Positions 1 through 9,529 are shown, numbered from the stretch's first letter. The stretch is 17,343 nucleotides of DNA from Roseivirga sp. UBA7431 (GCA_002477595.1 DLQN01000084.1:15110-32452); one strand, 5' to 3'. A program made the numbers and translations. The notes: generated by a model from the sequence alone, not told the origin.

Positions 1-130
1 TGTTAGCAGAAAAAGAAATTGTTATTGGAACAGCACAAGGATCGGGTTGATCATCGTTATCACCATCGTTACCACAAGAAGAGATAATGAGTGCTATTGC
101 TAGAAAAGAGTAGAGTAGTTTAGTTTTCAT
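1..130 (-). CDS. N-terminal part of a secreted lipoprotein (cut by window edge)
   Basis: The visible 43 codons begin at ATG (128-130) and run off the left edge, so the protein's function cannot be named. The start encodes a lipoprotein signal peptide: a basic N-region (MKTK), a hydrophobic core (LLYSFLAIALII) and a lipobox I-S-S-C with the lipidated cysteine at residue 19. The mature N-terminus is G-N-D-G-D-N-D-D-Q-P-D-P-C, with five aspartates in eleven residues. In Bacteroidota, acidic residues just after the lipidated cysteine are associated with export to the outer leaflet of the outer membrane, so surface exposure is plausible (inference). It lies 151 bases downstream of eno, beyond the eno terminator, and is therefore probably a separate transcription unit. 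A weak promoter-like TTGGTTTG lies at 160-167, without a convincing upstream element. A second cysteine at residue 32 is visible; no domain can be assigned. Confidence 0.8.
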   Translation of the reverse strand, partial: MKTKLLYSFLAIALIISSCGNDGDNDDQPDPCAVPITISFSAN

Positions 131-139
131 AATCAATCA

Positions 140-227
140 TTTAGAAGCCTATACCGATCCAAACCAAGAAAAGCTGCGAAGGTTTCAGAATTATTTGACT
201 TTAGAGGAAAAGTCTATGGCTTCTAAA
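140..227. repeat. 88-bp inverted-repeat element, possible structured RNA or MITE-like remnant
   Basis: TTTAGAAGCC at 140-149 is the exact inverse of GGCTTCTAAA at 218-227, and pairing continues with ATA 151-153 / TAT 215-217 across a one-base bulge. Inside the arms, GACTTT (197-202) pairs with AAAGTC (209-214), directly abutting the outer helix, and AAACC (161-165) pairs with GGTTT (181-185). Together these can be drawn as a three-way junction. No direct repeat flanks it that would show transposition, and no coding sequence lies inside. It sits between the eno terminator and the lipoprotein start codon. Strand and function are unknown; the pairing is seen, its meaning is inference. Confidence 0.45.
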
Positions 228-263
228 CGAAAAATCCTCTCCCGATTGATCGGAAGAGGATTT
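228..263 (-). terminator. Intrinsic terminator after eno
   Basis: On the minus strand AAATCCTCT (complement of 255-263) pairs with AGAGGATTT (complement of 232-240). A C/A mismatch is followed by four more pairs (242-245 with 250-253) and a four-base loop (246-249). Five T residues in the transcript (230-234) overlap the stem base, followed by CGTTT. The hairpin begins 18 bases past the eno stop codon and should end the carA-eno transcript. Its other flank is also AT-rich (264-277), so it could work weakly in the opposite direction. Confidence 0.85.
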
Positions 264-281
264 AATTATTTTTAAATAGAT

Positions 282-1580
<1,299 letters not shown>

Positions 1581-2693
1581 TTATGATTTGATAAGGGTGA
1601 TAAATTGATCGAACAAATAACGTGAATCATGTGGTCCCGGAGATGACTCAGGGTGATATTGTACGGAAAACGTTTTCTTACCTTTTACTTGAATCCCTGC
1701 ACAAGTGTCGTCATTTAGATTTATATGCGTCAATTCCACTACATCAGACTTTTCAACGTCTTCTCTGCTTACTGCAAAACCATGATTTTGGGAAGTCACT
1801 TCACTTTTACCCGAGAGTAAATTCTTTACAGGGTGATTTAAACCCCTGTGTCCATTGTGCATTTTGAAGGTCGAGATACCACAAGCCAAGGAGATGATCT
1901 GATGCCCTAAGCAAATCCCAAAGAGTGGCATGTCGGCTGCCATAATATCTTGCGCTGTTTTAACAGCATATTCCATAGAAGATGGATCACCTGGTCCATT
2001 TGACAAAAAGTAACCATCAGGGTTCCATTCTTTCATCTCAGCGAAAGGCGTTTTAGCATTGAAAACTTTCAAATAAGCTCCTCTGCTAGACAGGTGTTTA
2101 AGTATACTAGTTTTAACACCAAGGTCCAGTACAGCAATCTTTATATCTGCACTTTCATCACCTACGAAGTAGGACTCTTTCGTGCTGACAAAGGAAGAAA
2201 GCTCCAGACCGTCCATTGATGGCACCTCTGCCAATCGTGCTTGCAACTCATCGTCAGTTAGGTCTTCAGAAGAAATAATGGCATTCATAGCCCCTTTGCT
2301 TCTGATATGGCGAACCAACAATCGTGTATCCAGTTCGGATACACCGACAATGTTATTCTTAACTAAGTACTCTTGTAAAGAACCATCCGCCATGGTACGA
2401 CTAAAATCATTTGAAAAAGTGTTTACCACGAGACCAGTGATCTTAGGTGCATCCGATTCATTTTCTGAATCTTCCACTCCATAGTTTCCAATGTGAGAAG
2501 TAGTATTTACTACAATCTGTCCGTAATAAGAGGGGTCTGTGTAAATCTCTTGATAACCAGTCATTCCTGTATTAAAGCATATTTCAGCTCCTACAGTTCC
2601 TACTTTACCGATAGCGATACCTTCAAAGCGAGATCCATCTTCTAGTAAGAGGACTGCTTTTTTCTGGGATAAATTCAACGTGTTCTGCGACAT
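1581..2693 (-). CDS. carA: Carbamoyl-phosphate synthase small (glutaminase) subunit
   Basis: Hydrolyses glutamine and passes ammonia to the large subunit CarB to make carbamoyl phosphate for pyrimidine and arginine synthesis. The 370-residue length is normal. The N-terminal half (about 1-170) is the CPSase small-chain domain, with FNTGMTGYQEIYTDPSY near 40-56. The C-terminal half (about 185-370) is a class I glutamine amidotransferase. It carries nucleophile C261 in GICLGHQ and the partner residues H347 and E349 in QYHPES, so the triad is intact. SNGPGDPSS (231-239) is the family oxyanion-region motif. The large-subunit gene carB is not in the window, which is common in Bacteroidota. The gene has its own consensus promoter (2726-2756) downstream of the rplQ terminator and leads into eno. 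Confidence 0.98.
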   Translation of the reverse strand: MSQNTLNLSQKKAVLLLEDGSRFEGIAIGKVGTVGAEICFNTGMTGYQEIYTDPSYYGQIVVNTTSHIGNYGVEDSENESDAPKITGLVVNTFSNDFSRTMADGSLQEYLVKNNIVGVSELDTRLLVRHIRSKGAMNAIISSEDLTDDELQARLAEVPSMDGLELSSFVSTKESYFVGDESADIKIAVLDLGVKTSILKHLSSRGAYLKVFNAKTPFAEMKEWNPDGYFLSNGPGDPSSMEYAVKTAQDIMAADMPLFGICLGHQIISLACGISTFKMHNGHRGLNHPVKNLLSGKSEVTSQNHGFAVSREDVEKSDVVELTHINLNDDTCAGIQVKGKKTFSVQYHPESSPGPHDSRYLFDQFITLIKS

Positions 2694-2725
2694 ATTTTGA
2701 TGGGTGTGCGACTTTTCGCATCACG

Positions 2726-2756
2726 CAAAAATAAGCGCAAATTTTTAGGGAGCAAA
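2726..2756 (-). promoter_or_regulatory. Bacteroidota-type promoter for carA-eno
   Basis: On the minus strand TTTG (complement of 2753-2756) is followed after 19 bases by TATTTTTG (complement of 2726-2733). This matches the phylum's -33 TTTG and -7 TAnnTTTG consensus with typical spacing. It lies about 30 bases upstream of the carA ATG and just after the rplQ terminator, so carA-eno appears to be an independent transcription unit. The transcription start has not been measured. Confidence 0.75.
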
Positions 2757-2786
2757 ACCGATTCTGTAAGAGTCCGTTTAAGACAT

Positions 2787-2822
2787 AAAAAAAAGGGATT
2801 AAACTTGCGTTCAACCCCTTTT
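2787..2822 (-). terminator. Intrinsic terminator after rplQ, ending the ribosomal cluster
   Basis: In the transcript AAAAGGG pairs with CCCTTTT, and the helix continues through G-U, UU/AA, G-U and AAC/GUU to a GCAA tetraloop. That gives about 14 pairs with no bulge (2791-2822). Eight A residues at 2787-2794 read as a T-run in the transcript and begin within the 3' arm. GCAA is a GNRA loop, which adds stability. It starts about 20 bases after the rplQ stop and before the carA promoter, so it separates the r-protein cluster from carA-eno. Confidence 0.92.
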
Positions 2823-2841
2823 GAATTATTTATTAGATGGA

Positions 2842-3483
2842 CTATTCTCCGTCCTTCTTATCTTCTTCTTTATCATCAGCAGAAGCTTCAGGAGCCTCAT
2901 CTGCTGCTGCAGTTGGTGCCTCTTCTTCAGTTACAGCTTCAGTAGTTTCTTCTACTGCTGCTTCAACCACTTCTTCTACTTCAGGAGTTGCTTCTTCAAC
3001 AACCACTGCGTCTTCAACAACAGACTCAGTTGTAGCAGCTTCAACAGCTTTATCTTCTGTTTTCTTCTTACCACCTCTTCTTCTTGTCGCTTTCTTCTCT
3101 GGCTTCGCATCAGCTAACAACAATTCGTTGTAGTCAACTAACTCGATGATACACATATCAGCATTATCACCTAACCTGTTGTTAGTTTTGATAATTCTTG
3201 TGTAGCCACCCGGACGAGTTGCTACTTTTTCAGCGATTTCGTTGAAAAGTGTAGTTACTGAATCCTTGTCTTGCAGATAAGAGAAAACAACTCTTCTCGA
3301 ATGTGTTGTATCATCTTTAGACTTTGTAATCAATGGCTCAACATATTTTCTCAACGCTTTTGCTTTCGCTACAGTCGTTGTGATTCTTTTATGTTGAATC
3401 AAAGAAGAAGCCATATTAGACAGCATCGCTCTTCTATGAGGCGCTGTTCTACTTAAGTGATTAAATTTCTTCCCGTGTCTCAT
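2842..3483 (-). CDS. rplQ: 50S ribosomal protein L17 (bL17) with long acidic tail
   Basis: Large-subunit protein near the peptide exit region. Residues 1 to about 124 are the L17 core, opening [20 protein letters not shown] and containing [21 protein letters not shown] (33-53) and a GGYTRI segment (92-97). The family is usually around 120-130 residues, but this protein has 213. The extra part is a basic linker (about 127-145, [15 protein letters not shown] and onward) and then a low-complexity tail (146-213) of Glu, Ala, Val, Thr and Asp ending KEEDKKDGE. Extended L17 is known in Bacteroidota, but the tail's role is not. It is the last gene of the alpha part, 5 bases after rpoA, and is followed by a strong terminator. 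The start at 3483 gives the family-typical N-terminus. Confidence 0.98.
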   Translation of the reverse strand: MRHGKKFNHLSRTAPHRRAMLSNMASSLIQHKRITTTVAKAKALRKYVEPLITKSKDDTTHSRRVVFSYLQDKDSVTTLFNEIAEKVATRPGGYTRIIKTNNRLGDNADMCIIELVDYNELLLADAKPEKKATRRRGGKKKTEDKAVEAATTESVVEDAVVVEEATPEVEEVVEAAVEETTEAVTEEEAPTAAADEAPEASADDKEEDKKDGE

Positions 3484-3488
3484 TTCTC

Positions 3489-4478
3489 TTACTCTTCTTC
3501 GAGTTTATATTTAGCCAAGTCCATTCCGAAAGTCAGATTCTTATCTGCAACAAGTTGCTCTAGCTCAGCTAAAGACTTCTTACCGAAGTTTCTGAATTTC
3601 ATCATGTCCGAAATCTCTAATCTTACCAAGTCACCTAATGAGCGTACATCAGCGGCTTTCAAACAGTTATAAGCTCTAACTGAAAGATCAAGATCATTCA
3701 AATTAGTTTTCAATAGCTTACGCATGTGAAGCATTTCCTCATCTACTTGCTCTGGCTCGTCCAATGCACCTGTTTCTAAGATCATGTTCTGATCAGAGAA
3801 TAACATAAAGTGCTGGATCAAAATGTGAGCTGCACCTTTCAATGCATTCTCAGGGTGAATAGAACCATCAGTTTTGATGTCCAACACAAGCATTTCGTAG
3901 TCAGTTTTCTGCTCTACTCTTGTGTTTTCCACACTGTACTTCACGTTTTTGATTGGTGTGAAGATAGCATCGATCGGAATGTAACCGAATACCTGCTCTG
4001 AAGGCCTGTTCTCTTCTGCAGGAACGTAACCTCTACCCTTCTCAATTGTCAATTCAATCTCGAACTTGATTTTGTTATCTAAGTAACAAACCACGTCTTC
4101 TGGATTTAAAATCTCAAAAGCACTAGTGAATTTTCCAATATCACCAGCTGTGAATTTGTCTTGACCTTCGATCACTACATTTATCTTGTTATCAACAGTA
4201 TCAGAAATCTTTTTGAATCTTACTTTCTTAAGGTTCAAGATAATTTCAGATACGTCTTCGACAACACCCTCTATAGTAGAGAACTCATGCAGGACGCTAG
4301 GAATTTTAATTCCCGTGATCGCATAGCCTTCTAAAGAAGAAAGTAATATTCTTCTTAGTGCATTACCAACTGTTACCCCGTAACCTTTTTCCAATGGTTT
4401 AAATGTGAACAGACCGTGAAAATCGTCTGCCTTCTCCATCACCACTTTCTCCGGGATTTGAAATGCTAGTATTGACAT
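3489..4478 (-). CDS. rpoA: RNA polymerase alpha subunit
   Basis: Dimerises to scaffold beta and beta-prime; its C-terminal domain contacts DNA and activators. The 329-residue length is normal. The N-terminal domain (about 1-235) holds [20 protein letters not shown] (32-51), the conserved assembly motif. A charged linker (about 237-260) leads to the C-terminal domain (about 262-320). There R268, N271 and C272 in VRAYNCLK and K301-S302 in NFGKKSL match the DNA-contacting positions R265, N268, C269, K298 and S299 of E. coli. The gene stands between rpsD (31-base gap) and rplQ (5-base gap), the standard alpha-operon position, so alpha synthesis is tied to ribosomal protein synthesis. No Shine-Dalgarno sequence precedes the ATG. 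Confidence 0.99.
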   Translation of the reverse strand: MSILAFQIPEKVVMEKADDFHGLFTFKPLEKGYGVTVGNALRRILLSSLEGYAITGIKIPSVLHEFSTIEGVVEDVSEIILNLKKVRFKKISDTVDNKINVVIEGQDKFTAGDIGKFTSAFEILNPEDVVCYLDNKIKFEIELTIEKGRGYVPAEENRPSEQVFGYIPIDAIFTPIKNVKYSVENTRVEQKTDYEMLVLDIKTDGSIHPENALKGAAHILIQHFMLFSDQNMILETGALDEPEQVDEEMLHMRKLLKTNLNDLDLSVRAYNCLKAADVRSLGDLVRLEISDMMKFRNFGKKSLAELEQLVADKNLTFGMDLAKYKLEEE

Positions 4479-4509
4479 ATATCTAATATTTAAAAGGTTC
4501 TTAAATGTA

Positions 4510-5115
4510 TTATTTCGAGTAAAGCTCTACAATAAGCTGCTCTTTGATATTCTCAGGAATATCTTCTCTAGCTGGCGTATTAATCAATGAACCAGTCATC
4601 TCTGACTTGTCAAACTCTAACCATGGGTATTTCTGTACAGAATTAGCACCAAGGCTATCTGAAATTAACTCAAGAGACTTAGATTTTTCTCTTACACCTA
4701 CTACGTCAGTAGACTTCACCTGATAAGAAGGAATGTTCAACACTTCACCATTTATAGTGATGTGTTTGTGAGAGACTAATTGTCTCGCAGCTCTTCTAGT
4801 CGGTGCAATTCCCAATCTGTATACGATGTTGTCTAATCTTGCTTCCAATAACTGGAGTAAGATTTCACCTGTAATACCTGATTTTGCCGAAGCTTTATCA
4901 AAAAGATTTGCAAACTGCTTCTCTAACACACCATAAGTGTATTTAGCTTTTTGCTTTTCCATTAACTGGATCGCATATTCAGATTGCTTTCTTCTCCTAC
5001 TTCTGCCATGCTGGCCCGGAGGATAAGCTTTCTTTTGTAATGCTTTGCTGTGACCAAAAATAGGATCATTAAATCTCCTTGCAATTTTAGCCTTTGGACC
5101 TCTATATCTTGCCAT
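4510..5115 (-). CDS. rpsD: 30S ribosomal protein S4 (uS4)
   Basis: Primary 16S rRNA binder that starts assembly of the small-subunit body and helps form the mRNA entry site. At 201 residues it is near the family length. The N-terminal region reads [15 protein letters not shown] and has [12 protein letters not shown] (31-42) but no CxxC zinc pair, so it is the zinc-free form. The S4 RNA-binding domain spans about 92-150, including [21 protein letters not shown] (92-112) and [16 protein letters not shown] (116-131). The gene lies between rpsK and rpoA. In E. coli S4 represses the alpha operon at the translational level; I cannot identify such a site here. Confidence 0.99.
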   Translation of the reverse strand: MARYRGPKAKIARRFNDPIFGHSKALQKKAYPPGQHGRSRRRKQSEYAIQLMEKQKAKYTYGVLEKQFANLFDKASAKSGITGEILLQLLEARLDNIVYRLGIAPTRRAARQLVSHKHITINGEVLNIPSYQVKSTDVVGVREKSKSLELISDSLGANSVQKYPWLEFDKSEMTGSLINTPAREDIPENIKEQLIVELYSK

Positions 5116-5132
5116 TACTAATAATTTCTAAA

Positions 5133-5525
5133 TTAAACTCTTCTTCTTTTCGGAGGACGACATCCATTGTGTGGTAGTGGAGTTACATCTCTAATGAGTG
5201 TTACTTCAATACCAGAGTTCTGGATTGTTCTGATTGCAGATTCTCTACCTGAACCAGGTCCTTTTACAAAGACTTCTACTTTTCTTAAACCAAGGTCATA
5301 TGCCTTTTGAGCACAATCTTGTGCTGCTTGTTGAGCAGCATATGGTGTATTTTTCTTAGAGCCTTTAAAGCCCATTTTACCTGCCGAAGCCCAAGAGATC
5401 ACTTGACCTTGTTGGTTGGTCAATGAGATAATGATGTTATTGAATGACGCCTTAATGTGCGCATGTCCAAGTGCATCTACCTGTACGACTCTTTTTCTTG
5501 CCTTATCTTTTCTTTTCTCAGCCAT
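5133..5525 (-). CDS. rpsK: 30S ribosomal protein S11 (uS11)
   Basis: Small-subunit platform protein near the mRNA in the E-site region. The 130-residue length is normal. The core motif [19 protein letters not shown] (88-106) and the C-terminal [15 protein letters not shown] (116-130) are both intact. The Asn-Gly at 120-121 corresponds to the site in E. coli S11 (N119) that becomes isoaspartate, so the same modification is possible (family knowledge). The first dozen residues are highly basic. It lies 25 bases after rpsM and 17 before rpsD, within the alpha section. Confidence 0.99.
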   Translation of the reverse strand: MAEKRKDKARKRVVQVDALGHAHIKASFNNIIISLTNQQGQVISWASAGKMGFKGSKKNTPYAAQQAAQDCAQKAYDLGLRKVEVFVKGPGSGRESAIRTIQNSGIEVTLIRDVTPLPHNGCRPPKRRRV

Positions 5526-5550
5526 CTTTATAATCGTTTATTAGCTGTTA

Positions 5551-5928
5551 CTACTTAGTAGCCTTTTTCTTGTTAGCCATCGTCTTTCTCTTACCTTTTC
5601 TGGTTCTAGAGTTGTTCTTAGTATGCTGACCACGAACAGGCAAACCTCTTCTATGTCTCAAGCCTCTATAGCATCCAATGTCCATCAATCTTTTGATGTT
5701 CAATTGAACCTCAGATTTTAACACACCTTCAATTTTAAACTCTTCACCTATGATAGTCCTGACAGCTTTTTGTTGGTCATCATCTAGATCACCAATCTTA
5801 GTATTTACATCAATACCTGCTTTGTTCAGCACATAATTAGCCGAGCTACGACCAATACCGAAAATGTATGTTAAACCAATTTCGGATCTTTTGTGATCTG
5901 GAATATCTACTCCTGAAATCCTTGCCAT
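5551..5928 (-). CDS. rpsM: 30S ribosomal protein S13 (uS13)
   Basis: Small-subunit head protein that contacts the P-site tRNA through its C-terminal tail and forms a bridge to the large subunit. The 125-residue product starts [14 protein letters not shown] and has the helix-two-turn-helix region with [14 protein letters not shown] (21-34). The conserved [20 protein letters not shown] lies at about 85-104, followed by a very basic tail ending NKKKATK. It begins 2 bases after rpmJ, giving the conserved order infA-rpmJ-rpsM-rpsK-rpsD. Confidence 0.99.
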   Translation of the reverse strand: MARISGVDIPDHKRSEIGLTYIFGIGRSSANYVLNKAGIDVNTKIGDLDDDQQKAVRTIIGEEFKIEGVLKSEVQLNIKRLMDIGCYRGLRHRRGLPVRGQHTKNNSRTRKGKRKTMANKKKATK

Positions 5929-5930
5929 AA

Positions 5931-6047
5931 TTATCCTTGTCTTTGTTTGAATCTAGGATTCTTCTTGTTAATCACGTACAACTTTCCGTTTCTCCGGATT
6001 ACCTTACAATCAGCACTACGCTTCTTGATGGACGCCTTTACTTTCAT
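5931..6047 (-). CDS. rpmJ: 50S ribosomal protein L36 (bL36), zinc-free form
   Basis: A 38-residue protein of the large subunit, translated here by hand: [15 protein letters not shown] at the start and NPRFKQRQG at the end. Length, the MKVxASxKK opening and the KQRQG terminus identify L36. In the zinc-binding form, residues 11, 14, 27 and 33 are Cys, Cys, Cys and His. Here they are Ser11, Cys14, Asn27 and Phe33, so only one ligand remains and zinc binding is not expected. The gene lies 6 bases after infA and 2 before rpsM, its usual place. It is short enough to be missed by length-filtered gene calling. Confidence 0.97.
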   Translation of the reverse strand: MKVKASIKKRSADCKVIRRNGKLYVINKKNPRFKQRQG

Positions 6048-6053
6048 CGTTCC

Positions 6054-6272
6054 TTATTTATACCTGTAAGTAATTCTACCCTTTGTTAAATCATAAGGTG
6101 ACATTTCAAGCTTTACTCTGTCACCCGGTAATATTTTGATGTAGAACATTCTCATTTTACCCGAGATATGTGCCAACACCACATGTCCATTTTCCAACTC
6201 AACACGAAATGTCGCATTGGGCAATGCCTCAATGATCGTTCCGTCTTGCTCTATAGATCCCTGTTTCGCCAT
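6054..6272 (-). CDS. infA: Translation initiation factor IF-1
   Basis: Binds the 30S A site during initiation and helps IF-2 and IF-3 select the start codon. The 72-residue length is exactly typical. It is a single OB fold beginning [19 protein letters not shown], with [14 protein letters not shown] and [19 protein letters not shown], ending with GRITYRYK. Position 43, usually a polar or basic residue in the KMRxNYI region, is Phe (KMRMFYI), a small departure. It begins 1 base after the map stop and is followed by rpmJ, so translation is probably coupled. Confidence 0.99.
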   Translation of the reverse strand: MAKQGSIEQDGTIIEALPNATFRVELENGHVVLAHISGKMRMFYIKILPGDRVKLEMSPYDLTKGRITYRYK

Positions 6273-6273
6273 A

Positions 6274-7047
6274 TTAAAAGTTTACCACTGACTCTATGTA
6301 TTTATGCGTTGTCAAAATTTCTGTTCTATCTGCGAAGATGGCTATGGTATGCTCAAAATGTGCTGATGGCTGACGATCTCTCGTCCTAATCGTCCATCCG
6401 TCACTTTCTTGAACAATGTTTCTAACACCCAAATTGACCATTGGTTCTATTGCTATCACCAATCCTTCATTCAATTTCGGGCCTTTTCCACGTTTACCAT
6501 AGTTTGGTACTTCTGGTCCTTCATGGAGGTTTCTACCCACACCATGACCAACCAATTCTCTCACCACTGTATAACCTCTGTCTTCCACATAATTCTGGAT
6601 CGCATAAGCTATATCTCCTATCCTGTTACCAAACTTGGCCTCTTCAATACCTTTATACAACGACTCTTTCGTTGCTTTAAGAAGTGATAATGTCTCTGTG
6701 GAAATTTCTCCTACCGGGTAAGTATAAGCGGAATCGCTATGAAAACCTTTGTAGAAGACTCCACAATCTATAGAGATTATATCACCGTCTTTCAATTCAT
6801 ATTCGCTGGGAAACCCATGAACGACAACCTCGTTCGTGGAAATACAAAGCGTTGCTGGAAATCCATTGTATCCTTTAAAGGAAGCTTTGGCTCCATGATC
6901 TGAGATAAACTCTTCAGCTATCTTATCCAGATCTTTTGTTTTAATACCAGGCTTTACAAGCTTGGCTACTTCTCCGTGTGCTTTCCCTAATATCTGGGCA
7001 CTTTCACGTATCAGCTCTATTTCTTCTTCAGTCTTATAAAAGATCAT
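6274..7047 (-). CDS. map: Methionine aminopeptidase, type I
   Basis: Removes the initiator methionine from new proteins whose second residue is small; acts at or near the ribosome exit tunnel. The 257-residue length fits type I without an N-terminal extension. The five metal ligands are present: D94 (SIDCG), D105 (HSDSA), H168 (GHGVG), E201 (AIEPM) and E232 (FEHT). H77 (VVVHGFP), a substrate-contacting histidine, is also present. Its start overlaps the secY stop by one base (TAATG), and infA follows after one base. In E. coli-type clusters adk often lies between secY and map; it is absent here, as is usual in Bacteroidota. Confidence 0.98.
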   Translation of the reverse strand: MIFYKTEEEIELIRESAQILGKAHGEVAKLVKPGIKTKDLDKIAEEFISDHGAKASFKGYNGFPATLCISTNEVVVHGFPSEYELKDGDIISIDCGVFYKGFHSDSAYTYPVGEISTETLSLLKATKESLYKGIEEAKFGNRIGDIAYAIQNYVEDRGYTVVRELVGHGVGRNLHEGPEVPNYGKRGKGPKLNEGLVIAIEPMVNLGVRNIVQESDGWTIRTRDRQPSAHFEHTIAIFADRTEILTTHKYIESVVNF

Positions 7048-8375
7048 TATGCAACAGCTACACTCTGAGATCTACCTCTCATCTTGCCTGACTTCATCAT
7101 ACCTTCGTAATGTCTCATTAAGAGGTAGCTTTCTATCTGCTGCAACGTATCTAATATTACTCCTACCATAATAAGTAGGGACGTTCCTCCGTAGAACAAC
7201 GCAAACTGATCACCAACTCCTGCGTTTCTTGCAAACACAGGTAATACTGCAATAATTGCTAAGAATATAGATCCTGGTAATGTAATTCTATCCATTACAT
7301 CTCCTATGAAATCTGAAGTAGGTTTACCTGGCTTAATACCTGGAATAAACCCTCCATTTCGTTTTAAGTCATCAGCCATACTCGATGGATTCACCGTGAT
7401 TGCTGTGTAGAAGAATGTAAATGCTATAATCAAAATACCAAAAACGACATTGTACTGCCACGAATATGGGTTAGCAAAAATCGTTGTCACTTTCATTGCA
7501 AAATCATTCGTATCAGCCCACATCTGCCCAAGTAATGTTGGTAATATCATCAACGCCTGAGCAAAGATAATTGGCATCACACCAGAAGCATTCACTTTCA
7601 AAGGAATGAACTGACGTTGTCCGCCATACACTTTACCTCCTACTACTTGCTTTGCATACTGAACCGGTATTCTCCTTGTCGCTTGCACAAGTGCAACAGT
7701 AACCACCACTACGAAGAACAATACGATCAATTCAACAACTGTAAATAAGGCTCTGCTTATACCATTACTCTCTACAAATTCAAACCAAGCTGCACCTGGT
7801 AAACTTGAGATAATACCGATCATAATGAGCATTGAAATACCATTACCAATCCCTTTATCAGTGATCTTCTCACCTAACCACATACAGAACATTGTGCCTG
7901 ATGTTAATAGAATCATTGAAGAGACAAGAAATAAAGTAGGATCAACATTTGGTGAAACTGCACCTTGTTGAATAATGGTCACTTTAATATAACCAAAACT
8001 CTGAGCGAGTGTTACCAAAATGGTAAGTACTCTGGTGATTTGCGTGATCTTCTTACGACCAGACTCACCTTCTTTTTGCATTTTTTGGAAACTAGGCACT
8101 GCCACTGTCATCAGCTGAATCACAATAGACGCAGAGATGTAAGGCATAATACCCAATCCAAAAAGAGACGCCCTACTAAAAGAGCCTCCCAATAATGTAT
8201 TCAATATACCTAATATACCACCATCTGTATCACTCAGCGCAGCTGGATCAACACCGGGTAGCACCACAAACGAACCAAGTCTGAAAATGATCAGAAATCC
8301 TAGCGTAGCTATGATCCTGTTTCTTAGTTCCTCGATGGAAAAAATGTTCTTTATGGTGGTAAAGAATTTCTTCAT
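7047..8375 (-). CDS. secY: Protein translocase channel subunit SecY
   Basis: Inner-membrane pore of the Sec translocon, working with SecE, SecG and SecA for export and membrane insertion. The 442-residue length is typical and the hydrophobic stretches fit about ten transmembrane segments, the first around 20-40. Recognisable motifs are GLGIMPYISASIVIQL (73-88), the cytosolic RRIPVQYA loop (234-241), GGFIPGIKPGKPT (341-353) and the C-terminal QQIESYLLMRHYEG (412-425). It lies 4 bases after rplO and overlaps map by one base, so membrane-channel output is tied to ribosomal protein expression. No anomaly seen. Confidence 0.99.
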   Translation of the reverse strand: MKKFFTTIKNIFSIEELRNRIIATLGFLIIFRLGSFVVLPGVDPAALSDTDGGILGILNTLLGGSFSRASLFGLGIMPYISASIVIQLMTVAVPSFQKMQKEGESGRKKITQITRVLTILVTLAQSFGYIKVTIIQQGAVSPNVDPTLFLVSSMILLTSGTMFCMWLGEKITDKGIGNGISMLIMIGIISSLPGAAWFEFVESNGISRALFTVVELIVLFFVVVVTVALVQATRRIPVQYAKQVVGGKVYGGQRQFIPLKVNASGVMPIIFAQALMILPTLLGQMWADTNDFAMKVTTIFANPYSWQYNVVFGILIIAFTFFYTAITVNPSSMADDLKRNGGFIPGIKPGKPTSDFIGDVMDRITLPGSIFLAIIAVLPVFARNAGVGDQFALFYGGTSLLIMVGVILDTLQQIESYLLMRHYEGMMKSGKMRGRSQSVAVA

Positions 8376-8379
8376 AAGA

Positions 8380-8826
8380 TTAAAGGTTTGTAACTGTTCC
8401 TCCTGCCTTCTCTATTGCCGCTGATGCAGCTGCAGAAAATTTGTGAGCCGTTACCTCTACTTTAGCTTTTAATTCGCCTCTTCCTAATACTTTAATCAAA
8501 TCGTTCTTACCTGCTAAACCGTTTGCTACCAGCACCTCAGTACTAATTGTAGACTCACCGATTTTCTCAGATAACGCTTGAAGCGTATCAAGGTTGATAG
8601 CTTTATATTCTACTCTGTTAGGACTAGTGAATCCAAACTTAGGAACACGTCTCTGCAAAGGCATTTGACCGCCTTCGAAACCAGACTTACGTGAATAACC
8701 TGATCTAGCTTGAGCACCATTGTGTCCTTTTGTAGAAGTACCACCTCTACCAGAACCCTGGCCACGTCCAATCCTTTTACTATTTTTTGTAGAGCCTTCT
8801 GCAGGCTTTAGTGTATTCAGTTTCAT
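8380..8826 (-). CDS. rplO: 50S ribosomal protein L15 (uL15)
   Basis: Late-assembling large-subunit protein that contacts many 23S rRNA domains. The 148-residue product has the typical N-terminal Gly/Arg-rich extension ([20 protein letters not shown], about 18-37) and the [11 protein letters not shown] segment (59-69). The compact C-terminal domain ends with a KAGGTVTNL terminus. It starts 1 base after the rpmD stop and precedes secY by 4 bases, the canonical spc order. Confidence 0.99.
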   Translation of the reverse strand: MKLNTLKPAEGSTKNSKRIGRGQGSGRGGTSTKGHNGAQARSGYSRKSGFEGGQMPLQRRVPKFGFTSPNRVEYKAINLDTLQALSEKIGESTISTEVLVANGLAGKNDLIKVLGRGELKAKVEVTAHKFSAAASAAIEKAGGTVTNL

Positions 8827-8827
8827 C

Positions 8828-9007
8828 TTATGCTTCCTTTACAGATACAAGGTGATTTACCTTATTAACCATTCCAGCGATCTGAGGAGTATTTTCAACT
8901 TCTACTGACCGATTGATTTTACCAAGACCGAGCGCTTTGATAGTTCTCTTCTGCCTCTCGGGTCTGTCAATGGTACTTTTTATTTGCGTGATAATAACCT
9001 TTGCCAT
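8828..9007 (-). CDS. rpmD: 50S ribosomal protein L30 (uL30)
   Basis: A 59-residue protein of the large subunit, found by translating the gap between rpsE and rplO. It begins [15 protein letters not shown] and continues with [15 protein letters not shown] and the terminal [13 protein letters not shown]. The KxTI(x)RPxxQKxTIKALGL pattern, the length and the position are diagnostic of L30. It starts 6 bases after rpsE and ends with TAA one base before the rplO ATG. L30 is not universal in bacteria; its presence here at the standard spc position is ordinary. Confidence 0.97.
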   Translation of the reverse strand: MAKVIITQIKSTIDRPERQKRTIKALGLGKINRSVEVENTPQIAGMVNKVNHLVSVKEA

Positions 9008-9013
9008 GATCTC

Positions 9014-9529
9014 TTAACCGTTAAAAACTTTACTCAATTCAACGCCTCTTTGCTGTGCAACAGCATAAGGATCTCTCATCTGTAACAAGGCATCAAAAGT
9101 AGCCTTTACCACGTTATGAGGATTGGAAGAACCTTTAGACTTCGCTAAAACATTGTGAATACCTGCACTTTCAAAAACTGCACGCATTGCACCACCAGCA
9201 ATTACTCCTGTACCTTCAGATGCTGGCTTAACCAACACATATCCACCACCGAACTTACCTAAAACTTCATGAGGAACAGTTCCTTTGAATACCGGAACCT
9301 TGACTAAGTTTTTCTTAGCATCATCAATTCCTTTTGTAATCGCATCCGTTACCTCATTGGCTTTACCCAAACCATAACCGCAAACACCATTTCCATCACC
9401 AACAACGACAATTGCAGAGAAGCTAAACCTTCTACCACCTTTTACCACTTTGGCAACTCTTTTTATTGCTACAACCTTCTCTTTCAAGTCGATCTCACTA
9501 GCCTTAATTGCTTTCATATTCTGTGTCAT
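9014..9529 (-). CDS. rpsE: 30S ribosomal protein S5 (uS5)
   Basis: Small-subunit protein at the mRNA entry tunnel, important for decoding fidelity and the spectinomycin-binding region. The 171-residue length is normal. The N-terminal double-stranded-RNA-binding fold contains [20 protein letters not shown] (25-44) and GLGKANEV. The C-terminal domain has [19 protein letters not shown] (106-124). The start at 9529 gives the usual short leader; M5 is an alternative start that would change little. It lies 5 bases after rplR and 6 before rpmD. Confidence 0.99.
   Translation of the reverse strand: MTQNMKAIKASEIDLKEKVVAIKRVAKVVKGGRRFSFSAIVVVGDGNGVCGYGLGKANEVTDAITKGIDDAKKNLVKVPVFKGTVPHEVLGKFGGGYVLVKPASEGTGVIAGGAMRAVFESAGIHNVLAKSKGSSNPHNVVKATFDALLQMRDPYAVAQQRGVELSKVFNG

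Noticed and set aside
2623..2814. Minus-strand 63-codon frame across the carA start, its promoter and the rplQ terminator
   Set aside because: Begins inside the terminator hairpin and runs out of frame into carA; no recognisable product.
2837..3133. Plus-strand Ser/Ala-rich reading frames opposite the end of rplQ
   Set aside because: They mirror the repetitive Glu/Ala codons of the L17 tail on the other strand; low complexity, no homology, no promoter.
5931..6047. Possible damaged or frameshifted rpmJ because three zinc ligands are missing
   Set aside because: Frame, length and ends are intact, and the substitutions match the known zinc-free class of L36.
6409..6687. Plus-strand frames opposite map
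   Set aside because: Cys/His/Phe-rich shadow translations of an intact methionine aminopeptidase gene.
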